From an uncultured Prevotellaceae bacterium (lineage in GTDB: Bacteria > Bacteroidota > Bacteroidia > Bacteroidales > Bacteroidaceae), in NCBI GenBank assembly GCA_947174945.1, contig CAMWKZ010000006.1:1-64000 (forward strand): 64,000 nt of DNA, written 5' to 3'. Position numbers and translations under genes: made by a program. The stretch's first letter is position 1, and every line of letters begins with the position of its first letter. The notes below the pieces were generated by a model, which saw only the letters and a list, made by a program, of their open reading frames with translations, ran no database searches and was not told the DNA's origin. Positions 1-7,852 of this stretch are shown piece after piece.

Positions 1-138
1 TAATTATTCGTCGTATAACAATACGATACGAGAAATTGAAAATGGATATCCTCTGTCTAAAATCATCACCAGTAGAGAATCGTACCAACTTATTATTTAA
101 GTGTTACCAAGTAAAAATAATTTTTATAAAATGAATAA

Positions 139-187
139 AAGTGTGTCGGTATAGCAATAGCCTTTTGGTAAGCTAAACGACACACTT
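139..187 (-). terminator. Putative intrinsic terminator of the hxs operon
   Basis: 10-bp inverted repeat AAGTGTGTCG (139-148) / CGACACACTT (178-187). On the - strand it is followed by a T-rich tract (TTTTATT) just after hxsA. Confidence 0.6.
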
Positions 188-207
188 GGAATTAAACACT
201 CACTTCA

Positions 208-465
208 TTATCTGCTTGAATAATGAGAGCGGTGAGAACTGTGAGAAACATGGGAGCTGTGAGAACTATGAGAATAGTGCCCTGTAAGGGCACTTTTCAC
301 CATGTCAACAGCTTTTTGCAGAACTAAAGGCTGCTTCTTCTGTTTCTCAATTTGTGTCATCTCATCATTGTTTACAAGCACATTAGCAATGTTTTCTGAA
401 ACATTTGCACAATAACTTGTTGTAGCAATAAATGCAGACACAAGCAAAAACATTAGTCTTTTCAT
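208..465 (-). CDS. hxsA: His-Xaa-Ser repeat RiPP precursor (HxsA-like) with N-terminal signal peptide
   Basis: 85 aa; signal-like MKRLMFLLVSAFIATTSYCA; C-terminus HYS-HSS-HSS-HVS-HSS-HRS-HYS-SR is seven consecutive H-X-S triplets; adjacent to two radical SAM genes. Confidence 0.85.
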   Translation of the reverse strand: MKRLMFLLVSAFIATTSYCANVSENIANVLVNNDEMTQIEKQKKQPLVLQKAVDMVKSALTGHYSHSSHSSHVSHSSHRSHYSSR

Positions 466-505
466 TGATACCTCCGTTTTTTAATTAAACAATATTGTTA
501 ACGAT

Positions 506-1642
506 TCACTCTGTACAGGAATCTGCACATTCAATTCTATGTATGTGTGTGCTAACGTTTCCATTGTTGGTGGAGAATATGCCCGCACATTCACGTTTTA
601 AACTGCAACCATCACAAATTGGAAGATATATGTCTTTCCATTCACTGATTGATTGTTTGGCAAATGGTCTGAGTTCTGGAGGTAGCACACATAACTGAGC
701 ATTATATATGTAAGTGATAATACCTCTATCATTTAGCAATAGGACGGCTTCTCTCAACTCATGATTGTAATCATAAGGGTCTATCCATAATTCTTTCAGA
801 TTTTTCTCTGCTAATCCCGTTGTTTCCATCTGCATAAATGCAACTTGTGCAACAAAAGGAAAATTGTGATATATATAATCGGCTAACTGAGGCAGACGTT
901 TATATGTTTGCTTATGTACAACTATACGCAATCCTATCTGTTGTCTGAATAGGGCAAGATTATATAATCCTTGTACTGTCTTATAGAATGTTTTTGCACC
1001 AACAATTCTGTCATGCTCAGTAGCAATGTCTGAGAAAATAGGAATATCTATCTGCAAATCATGATGGTTGCAGGCTGCAAGTTCAGCTGTATAATTTATA
1101 TCAGCAAATTTCACACCATTAGAAAGGATGCTGATAGCTGCTTTTGGACATGATTTCTTTATTTGCCGAACTATATCAAACAACTTATCGCCTATCATGG
1201 TTGGTTCACCTCCTGTAATTCCAACTTCTTCCGCATTTTTATCGAATAATTTTATCAGTTCAAGATTGAAGGCTGTACGGTCTTTCTCTTGGAGAATAGG
1301 AGGCTGTGGGCACATAATACATCTATGATTACATCGTGCCGTAGCAAAAATAGCATTTGATGTTGAGTTTATCTCATACAGAAAACTAATTTCTCCTTTT
1401 AAATTGATGGAAACAACATCACCTTCGCTAAAGCCAGAAATATTATCAACTATACAATAAGAAAAGCAACAGTTGTCTATTCTTTTAGACGTGATGATAA
1501 ACTTATAATTTTTACTGAAATCCTTCTCATTATCGCTTACAAGAATATATGATGAACGATTAAAAACATTCTTGCCTTTAAGTGTGATACGTCCGAATAC
1601 TTCTTGCGTATTATTGTGATATAATGCATTTATCTGTTTCAT
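506..1642 (-). CDS. hxsC: His-Xaa-Ser system radical SAM maturase HxsC
   Basis: 378 aa; radical SAM motif CNHRCIMC (CX3CX2C); C-terminal Cys cluster LPICDGCSLKREC; next to the H-X-S precursor and a second radical SAM enzyme. Confidence 0.8.
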   Translation of the reverse strand: MKQINALYHNNTQEVFGRITLKGKNVFNRSSYILVSDNEKDFSKNYKFIITSKRIDNCCFSYCIVDNISGFSEGDVVSINLKGEISFLYEINSTSNAIFATARCNHRCIMCPQPPILQEKDRTAFNLELIKLFDKNAEEVGITGGEPTMIGDKLFDIVRQIKKSCPKAAISILSNGVKFADINYTAELAACNHHDLQIDIPIFSDIATEHDRIVGAKTFYKTVQGLYNLALFRQQIGLRIVVHKQTYKRLPQLADYIYHNFPFVAQVAFMQMETTGLAEKNLKELWIDPYDYNHELREAVLLLNDRGIITYIYNAQLCVLPPELRPFAKQSISEWKDIYLPICDGCSLKRECAGIFSTNNGNVSTHIHRIECADSCTE

Positions 1643-1652
1643 ATTGCCCTTA

Positions 1653-3083
1653 TTACTTTATCCATGACCAAAAAATTCTATTGATTACTGGGTCTTTACG
1701 CTCCAATAGTTCAAACAGATAGTGTATGATAGCTTTGTTTTTCTTACACATTTCATTTGTAGGACGATGACCTACCATGTCTCCTTGTTCTGACATATTT
1801 CGTACTGGGTCTGCTCCACAATAGGGTTGAAAAACACATTCGGCACACTCAGGAAGACATTCATTACAAGCTGAACGTATTATTTCATGTAACTTTTCTC
1901 CATTAAACATTGATTGATACGAATCTTTGTTGACATTGCCCAGACGAAAATAATAGTTCTTAAATCGAGCCATCATTCTTCCTTCATCGGCAACATATAC
2001 ACTACCATCATAATCATATATTGCTCCAGCAATGCCAACACCTGCAGGTGACTGCAAATCAACAAAGCCAGTAGCAAAAGGAGTTAAAATTCTTCTGAGA
2101 AGCAATGCAGCATACCCTTCAACAAAGAATGTTCCTCTTTTATTGAGTTCAATAATATAGTCAAGTCCCTCTTTGAAATTTGAGATAAAGTCCTCTACAG
2201 GATAAGCAATCTTATCTTTGTGTTGCTTTGCAAAACCATAGGGATTTAAAGCACGTAAGAAAATATTGTGAAAACCTAATCTTACATACTCGTCTATTAT
2301 TTCTTTAAATCGACCAAGGCTATATCTTGAAGTTGTCATTAAGGCAGAGGCACACTCATCATCGCACCAAATATTACGAATCATTTCTAAGTTCTTTTCA
2401 AATATTTCATGGTGGTCAAGTTCCTTGTTTTGAAGTGGTCGATTTATGTCATGTAGGTCTTTCGGACCATCAAGTGAAGTTGAAATCAGACATTTATGTT
2501 TCTTTAAATATCTCACCATCTTTTCATTGAGTAGCGTTAAATTGGTACAAATAACAAATTCCAATTCCCTCTTCTTAAAGAGATTTTGCCATTCTGCTTC
2601 TTCAATGATATATTTAACCATTTCAAAGTCTGTAGAAGGGTCTCCTCCTTGAAATTCTATCTTGATACAAGGAGATGGAGACTTAAAAATAGTCTTCACA
2701 ATATTTTTTGCCGTTGCTTTTGTCATATCAGCAGAGTGGTCTGTACTCTCATGACGTTTTACTTGACAATAGATGCAACTAGAATTGCATCGTAATGTTG
2801 GTACAACCATGTGCAACGAAGTAAAATCTTGTAGTATACTTTTCTTAGTACGAAATTTTGTACTAAGCATTTTAACTACATCGTTAATGTCATCAGTTGT
2901 AGCGATTTGTTTGGATGCAATATTATAAAACAATTCACTTTTAGGGTCAAGTTCTCCGTTGACGAACTTCATAAAGTCGTCATTTTTGAGAAAAATATAT
3001 TCGCCCACATCATTTGTTAGCAAGTATTTATTTTCATTGAAGCGGTTGAAGCGAAACGGGAGTATAGTATATATATTATTCAT
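1653..3083 (-). CDS. hxsB: His-Xaa-Ser system radical SAM maturase HxsB (SPASM-type)
   Basis: 476 aa; CNSSCIYC motif; C-terminal SPASM-like Cys-rich segment (ACNECLPECAECVFQPYCGADPVRN...MCKKN). Confidence 0.8.
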   Translation of the reverse strand: MNNIYTILPFRFNRFNENKYLLTNDVGEYIFLKNDDFMKFVNGELDPKSELFYNIASKQIATTDDINDVVKMLSTKFRTKKSILQDFTSLHMVVPTLRCNSSCIYCQVKRHESTDHSADMTKATAKNIVKTIFKSPSPCIKIEFQGGDPSTDFEMVKYIIEEAEWQNLFKKRELEFVICTNLTLLNEKMVRYLKKHKCLISTSLDGPKDLHDINRPLQNKELDHHEIFEKNLEMIRNIWCDDECASALMTTSRYSLGRFKEIIDEYVRLGFHNIFLRALNPYGFAKQHKDKIAYPVEDFISNFKEGLDYIIELNKRGTFFVEGYAALLLRRILTPFATGFVDLQSPAGVGIAGAIYDYDGSVYVADEGRMMARFKNYYFRLGNVNKDSYQSMFNGEKLHEIIRSACNECLPECAECVFQPYCGADPVRNMSEQGDMVGHRPTNEMCKKNKAIIHYLFELLERKDPVINRIFWSWIK

Positions 3084-3408
3084 AACTGACAGGTTTAAAT
3101 GCTTCTTCTACTATTAAGTCTCGAATATGACCAAACTGCTTATTTATATGAGCGCGTACCTGCTGGTCTAACAATTCATTACAGAACTGTTTGGCCGTAG
3201 ATTCATCTATATCATTTCCATTCTTTGCTTCAAAAATTAAATGAATTAAATTTTTGTTTTGTGAATTAGTAGACTTAAAAATGTAATACTCTCCTGTAAA
3301 CTTATATGCCGTAGCATCAATCGTATCTATTGAATAGACTTGTAAATCTAAGTCTAACTGAAGTTTATTACCTTCAATTTTTTTCAGAGGAATGTTTTGA
3401 ATATCCAT
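3076..3408 (-). CDS. hxsD: His-Xaa-Ser system protein HxsD
   Basis: 110 aa; ...ELLDQQVRAHINKQFGHIRDLIVEEAF resembles the HxsD LLNDYxLRE-type signature; overlaps the hxsB start by 8 nt. Confidence 0.7.
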   Translation of the reverse strand: MDIQNIPLKKIEGNKLQLDLDLQVYSIDTIDATAYKFTGEYYIFKSTNSQNKNLIHLIFEAKNGNDIDESTAKQFCNELLDQQVRAHINKQFGHIRDLIVEEAFKPVSYE

Positions 3409-3449
3409 ATTTAACTATTTTTTATCCCATCCAGTAGCCAAATATGGGG

Positions 3450-3699
3450 GTATACACTAAAAGCGTGGCACTGTATGCCAGTATCTACAAGTGGAGGCCC
3501 TGAGAAAGCCCAATAGAAACAAATACATGATTACAGCCCACGCTATCGCGTGAGAACTGTCATGCCCATTCGTTTCTATTGTTCTTCTGCTTCCTAGAAG
3601 CACAGATGCTGCTTTTGAAAATTTCTCAGGTTTCCACTTGCAACACGAAGCATAACGCTCTCTTATTTTCGATATGTCTGGCAACAGCATACACTATCG
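3450..3699 (-). ncRNA. Structured RNA candidate (RNA-1) upstream of the hxs operon
   Basis: Nested stems: CAAGTGG 3488-3494/CCACTTG 3634-3640; CCTGAGAAA 3499-3507/TTTCTCAGG 3622-3630; TGCTTC/GAAGCA hairpin 3588-3602; 14-bp stem 3511-3524/3568-3581 containing a pair that is G-U only on the - strand; apical CACGC-TATC-GCGTG. Promoter -7 element TAATTTTGC at 3713-3705 on the - strand. Confidence 0.65.
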
Positions 3700-3704
3700 C
3701 CATT

Positions 3705-3713
3705 GCAAAATTA
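3705..3713 (-). promoter_or_regulatory. Bacteroidetes -7 promoter element TAATTTTGC
   Basis: Matches TAnnTTTG; predicted start falls at the 5' edge of the structured RNA. Confidence 0.55.
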
Positions 3714-3827
3714 CAAATTAATTCCTAAAGTTGTCATGATTTTAACAGGAAACTATCTTTTTACAATCGAAAAAGTACGAAAAACAGACAATTTAATTGT
3801 ATTTTAAAGAGAAAATGAGAAAAAATT

Positions 3828-5157
3828 GGTTCATCCGACATTTCGAGTGATACGACATTCATGTAGGGCATATAGCCTCAGTTCAAAGTATCGTTCATCT
3901 CTGAAGCCATACGCATTTCGCTTCATCACCTTTATCTTGTTATTGATACCTTCCACTTTTCCAGTTGAGATGCGGCAATCATACCAAGCCAATATTCCTG
4001 TTCTGTAGGCAGAAAGTGTTGCCGCCATCTTCACGAGCTGTGGAATTTTGCTTTCCCTTGCCTGGTCCACCCAGTCATCCATCACAGCCCTTGCCTGTTC
4101 CTTGTCAACCTGTGACCATATCTCTCTTAGTTGTTCCTTTAGGTAGTAGGCTTTGGAGAGCGGCTCGTTCATGGCAAGGGCATTGTTAAGCCTGGTCTTG
4201 TGCCGCTTGTCAAAGATATCCTCCCCATTTCCCAGAAGAAGGTATCTCGTGCCCTTGAGTACCTTGCGTTTGTTGATGTCCTTCTCCATGGCATACACCT
4301 TTCTTCTTATGTCATCAAAATGTTCGTTCATAAGTTTTACGACATGGAAATGGTCGAAGACATGTACTGCATTGGGACAATTCTCCAACACTGAGGCGAT
4401 GAATGCCGAGGACAGATTAGTGGCTATGTGTTCTATCTTCACCTTATACAGTCTGACTCTCCTCCAGAATCTCTCGAGTGCGTCAACTCCCTTACCATCA
4501 CCAACATATAGGATCCTCCCTGTGTCAAGATATACGACAATCGTCTTGTAAACGTGTCCTTTCTTGACGGCAAACTCATCAATGCCTATGTTCCTGACTC
4601 CTTTCAGGGAAGGCGGACTATAGTGGCGCTCAAGATAGGTGGAATGAATCTCCTTCACAGTATCCCACGTTACACCCAGGTGGTTTGCCACATCTTGCAA
4701 TGTCATGCCACGGAGTAGTTCCACCACATACTTTGCAAAGCGATGAGTGTATGAGTGGCTGCCTGTTGCAAAAGGTATGTTTTCCTGCTGGTCGTAGTCG
4801 CACTCCTCATTCTTACATTTGTAGCGCTGAACTTTCATGCGGATAATCACTTTCTTTCCGCCTACGGGAAGACCGACAAAGTCACGGATTCGGTAGCCAT
4901 TCTTTACAAAATGACGCTTTCCGCACCTCGGACATGCCGATAATCGTTTTTTGCTTTGGACATGAAGAATAATTGTATTACCTTTGTACTCCTCTTTGGT
5001 ACATTCGAGGCTGTAAAGCCCCCAAGCGTGACATAGAAAACTGCTGTTCATAATTGTACATTTGTTTGTGGTTATTCAAATATACAATAAACTCAGCGGT
5101 TTTCTTCTCCTTTATACTATATATACACAATCTATCACTCGAAATTCCGGATGAACC
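3828..5157 (-). mobile_element. ISL3-type insertion sequence
   Basis: Terminal inverted repeats GGTTCATCCGacATTTCGAGTGATa (left) and rc of tATCACTCGAAATtcCGGATGAACC (right) flank a full-length transposase ORF. Confidence 0.85.
3831..5051 (-). CDS. ISL3 family transposase
   Basis: 406 aa; CPRCGKRHFVKNG zinc-binding N-terminus, IGIDEFAVKKGHVY, FDHFHVVKLMNE, and C-terminal STGKVEGINNKIKVMKRNAYGFRD typical of ISL3 transposases. Confidence 0.9.
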   Translation of the reverse strand: MNSSFLCHAWGLYSLECTKEEYKGNTIILHVQSKKRLSACPRCGKRHFVKNGYRIRDFVGLPVGGKKVIIRMKVQRYKCKNEECDYDQQENIPFATGSHSYTHRFAKYVVELLRGMTLQDVANHLGVTWDTVKEIHSTYLERHYSPPSLKGVRNIGIDEFAVKKGHVYKTIVVYLDTGRILYVGDGKGVDALERFWRRVRLYKVKIEHIATNLSSAFIASVLENCPNAVHVFDHFHVVKLMNEHFDDIRRKVYAMEKDINKRKVLKGTRYLLLGNGEDIFDKRHKTRLNNALAMNEPLSKAYYLKEQLREIWSQVDKEQARAVMDDWVDQARESKIPQLVKMAATLSAYRTGILAWYDCRISTGKVEGINNKIKVMKRNAYGFRDERYFELRLYALHECRITRNVG

Positions 5158-5179
5158 AGAAAAAACTATCTGATAAAAC

Positions 5180-5977
5180 TTATGAAAGAAGAGAAATAAA
5201 CCTCACCAACTCTTCGCGTGCTATTTGAGCGTCCAAATCACAGTCCTCTGTCAGTTCTTCTGAATGTGATTCAATTGCAGATAACACTTCATCGATTACG
5301 GAAATAAGAACCTTACATTCTTCTAATTTGTACTGTACATGGAATTCTCTAGTTTTATTCAACCAGTGATTCACTAAATGGATTGCATTTTCAAAATTTG
5401 CTAATGCAACAAGATTACATCCTTCTTTTCTTATACTGTCAACAGGCGATTCCGGCTTGTACGGCAAATCTTCCACAAAGAGAAATTGATTAACAAATTC
5501 CTCTGGAGATAAAATAATCCATTTCTTTAAACAGGAATCTACTTGAGCTTCTCTGTTTATTGAATTCTTTTTGTGTGGTGCAACATCTTTATTAAAAATA
5601 AAGAAACTATGCGGATCAATCTGACTATCAGCCAGCAGCCCCCTTGTATGAGTATCTTTCGCCTTCATATCAGAAGTCTTTGCATTCTGCCCTTGACCTG
5701 TATAGTTCATTCTCAACTCAATAAGGAGAAGCCTTGATGAAGATACTTTATTGCCTTTGTAGTTTGCAATGCCAATAGCTGTGTCCATTGTTTTATCATT
5801 GGAGCCACATCTATCTGTTTCTACCTTATCAATATCTAATGCAGCAACGTTCTTTGAAAATCCATAATCAGATTTGTAATCTCTAGTCGCAACATCTGCC
5901 AGGGTGGTTAGATATTTTGGCGAGAGACTTGAATCTTGTACGATATCATTATCATAAACTAGTATCCCTTGTTCCAT
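5180..5977 (-). CDS. Hypothetical protein, possible nuclease/effector partner of the upstream AAA ATPase
   Basis: 265 aa; start overlaps the end of the ATPase ORF by 26 nt; contains a D...(x~20)...LLLIELR segment that could be a PD-(D/E)XK-like core (weak). Confidence 0.5.
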   Translation of the reverse strand: MEQGILVYDNDIVQDSSLSPKYLTTLADVATRDYKSDYGFSKNVAALDIDKVETDRCGSNDKTMDTAIGIANYKGNKVSSSRLLLIELRMNYTGQGQNAKTSDMKAKDTHTRGLLADSQIDPHSFFIFNKDVAPHKKNSINREAQVDSCLKKWIILSPEEFVNQFLFVEDLPYKPESPVDSIRKEGCNLVALANFENAIHLVNHWLNKTREFHVQYKLEECKVLISVIDEVLSAIESHSEELTEDCDLDAQIAREELVRFISLLS

Positions 5978-7262
5978 AGAACTCTATTCTGTTTAGTGCG
6001 ATATTGAAAGACTCGAAAATAGGACCTATTTCTGTCCCTAAATCCACATAATCAAATTTATATGTTTCTGGATCTTGGCATTTTGCAAGATAGAAACGTG
6101 TATTCTCCAGAATACCTTCAGCTTCAGAAATTGCACGTATTGCAGATACCATATCTGGATTGTGGCTAGTCACAATAACCTTCACACCTAATACTTTATT
6201 GAGTTGTACCAGTATATTTGCAAACTCAACAATCCACTGTGGATGTAGATGTGCTTCTGGCTCATCAATAAGGAGCAAAGTGTCATTTTTAAGATAACCA
6301 TTAGCCAATAGGCGAAGCAGATAGGCAAAAGACTTGAAGCCAGTCGCAGCATTTACCAAATCAATTTCTAAACCATCATAGCGCTTATAGCATAACTTTG
6401 TGCGAGAAGTGAATTTATCTTTTTCAATCAAGATGTCACCGTGAAGAATATTCCGTAATTTCTTACGCAATAGCATTTCTTCTTTTGTACCATCAACTGC
6501 TTCCTGATTCATTAGACCATTTAGATTATTCCAATATCTGGTAGAAAAATTGAAATTATCATTCACGGCCATTGGGGTATCTATATAAATAGCTCTATGT
6601 AAAGACAATGGAGCACTAAAAAACTTAGATATTAGTAAATCTACATCATTTTCTGTGAATCTCACGCCTTTTGTGGGATAGTCTTGCAAATCAAGTCCAT
6701 AAGTTCTAATATAGTCAAGGAGCAATGCTTTGGGATGCTTATCGATATTTTCTTGAGCACTTGCAATGATCTCCGTAAACTTGCCAAGGATAACATTAAT
6801 ACAAGCCGTAGCCAAAGTTTCAGGCTGTCCTGAAGCTTGAACACCTAAATAATCAAGAATTCTATCCTGTTTTATTTTTTCCTTGACAGTTGAAAAGAAT
6901 GCTACCAGTATTGGCTCATACTCATTGAGCATAGATTGAAAATTATCACCCAGATCGTCAAAAGATGTTGACTCTGACAGTTGATCAAAACTCTTTCTGA
7001 CAGTGAGTCTGCTTTGAACTTGATGAGTTGTCTGACCTAATGCATCACGTAAAGGACGAGCAATGTCTATTACATTCGACAATGTTTCACGGAATATAAA
7101 TCCCGCAAAATCACTCATAATGTTTACTGTATAATACATCATTCGAGACAATGTACTCTTACCAGATCCATTTTCACCAGCAATAACCGTAATGCCGTCA
7201 TTTACGATTGATGCGCTGTTGATAGCCTTATATGAAGGCACCGTGAATACATATTTGCTCAT
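5952..7262 (-). CDS. AAA family ATPase (OLD/RecF-like AAA_15/AAA_21 type)
   Basis: 436 aa; Walker A GENGSGKST, Walker B LLLIDEPEAHLHP, H-motif VIVTSHNPDM. Confidence 0.85.
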   Translation of the reverse strand: MSKYVFTVPSYKAINSASIVNDGITVIAGENGSGKSTLSRMMYYTVNIMSDFAGFIFRETLSNVIDIARPLRDALGQTTHQVQSRLTVRKSFDQLSESTSFDDLGDNFQSMLNEYEPILVAFFSTVKEKIKQDRILDYLGVQASGQPETLATACINVILGKFTEIIASAQENIDKHPKALLLDYIRTYGLDLQDYPTKGVRFTENDVDLLISKFFSAPLSLHRAIYIDTPMAVNDNFNFSTRYWNNLNGLMNQEAVDGTKEEMLLRKKLRNILHGDILIEKDKFTSRTKLCYKRYDGLEIDLVNAATGFKSFAYLLRLLANGYLKNDTLLLIDEPEAHLHPQWIVEFANILVQLNKVLGVKVIVTSHNPDMVSAIRAISEAEGILENTRFYLAKCQDPETYKFDYVDLGTEIGPIFESFNIALNRIEFYGTRDTSL

Positions 7263-7503
7263 AGCAATTTTTTTTATTTACTATTATTATACAACAACTA
7301 TTATACAACAACTTTGACCACAAAACATCTCTTTTTTGCAAGCGTGTGCATCCTATAGAACTAATTTACGCTGACAACTATTCGATTTCGCGAGAGCCAT
7401 GAAAACTACTTTCAATGGTCAAGCGTAAGAAAAGTCGCCGAATTCTTCGGCAAAGTTATGAAAAATCCCCGATATATGCAAAATTATTTCTGCAAACTTT
7501 TTA

Positions 7504-7678
7504 GGTTCATCCGGAATTTGGAGTGATAGATTGTGTATATATAGTATAAAAGAGAAGAAAACCGCTAAGTTTATTGTATATTTGAATAACCACAAACAAA
7601 TGTACAATTATGAACAGCAGTTTTCTTCTCTTTTATACTATATATACACAATCTATCACTCCAAATTCCGGAAGAACC
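7504..7678. mobile_element. Palindromic MITE derived from the right end of an ISL3-family IS
   Basis: Inverted arms of ~62 bp (GGTTCATCCGGAATTTGGAGTGATAGATTGTGTATATATAGTATAAAAGAGAAGAAAACCGCT and its near-perfect inverse); contains the transposase promoter region and first codons ATGAACAGCAGTTTTCT. Confidence 0.85.
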
Positions 7679-7697
7679 AAAAAATTTAATGAAATCT

Positions 7698-7822
7698 CTC
7701 CAGTATCTCCTTTGGGTAGCTACAGTATCTATTTCTGTGTGCTCCAGTATCTATATAGTATAGAAACAGATACTGTTTAAGGTGGAAATAGATACTGGAG
7801 TAACCCAAAGGAGATACTGGAG
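7698..7822. repeat. Palindromic dispersed repeat, copy 1 (REP/MITE-like)
   Basis: CTCCAGTATCTCCTTTGGGT...GAAATAGATACTG...ACCCAAAGGAGATACTGGAG; second copy at 31537-31657. Confidence 0.8.
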
Positions 7823-7852
7823 GTCAGAATGATGCAAAATTACTGTATTGCG

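Noticed and set aside
1-102. Possible C-terminal end of a + strand gene (...NNTIREIENGYPLSKIITSREYQLII*)
   Set aside because: Plausible but only ~33 codons are visible at the window edge, too short to support a call.
3457-3690. 77-aa ORF MLLPDISKIRERYASCCKW...
   Set aside because: Fully overlaps the structured RNA-1; the sequence is better explained by paired stems, and no protein family features are seen.
3450-3700. Retron msr-msd interpretation of RNA-1
   Set aside because: No reverse transcriptase gene is present anywhere in the window.
7419-7607. 62-aa ORF spanning the MITE
   Set aside because: Runs through the inverted repeat of the MITE and has no coding signature.
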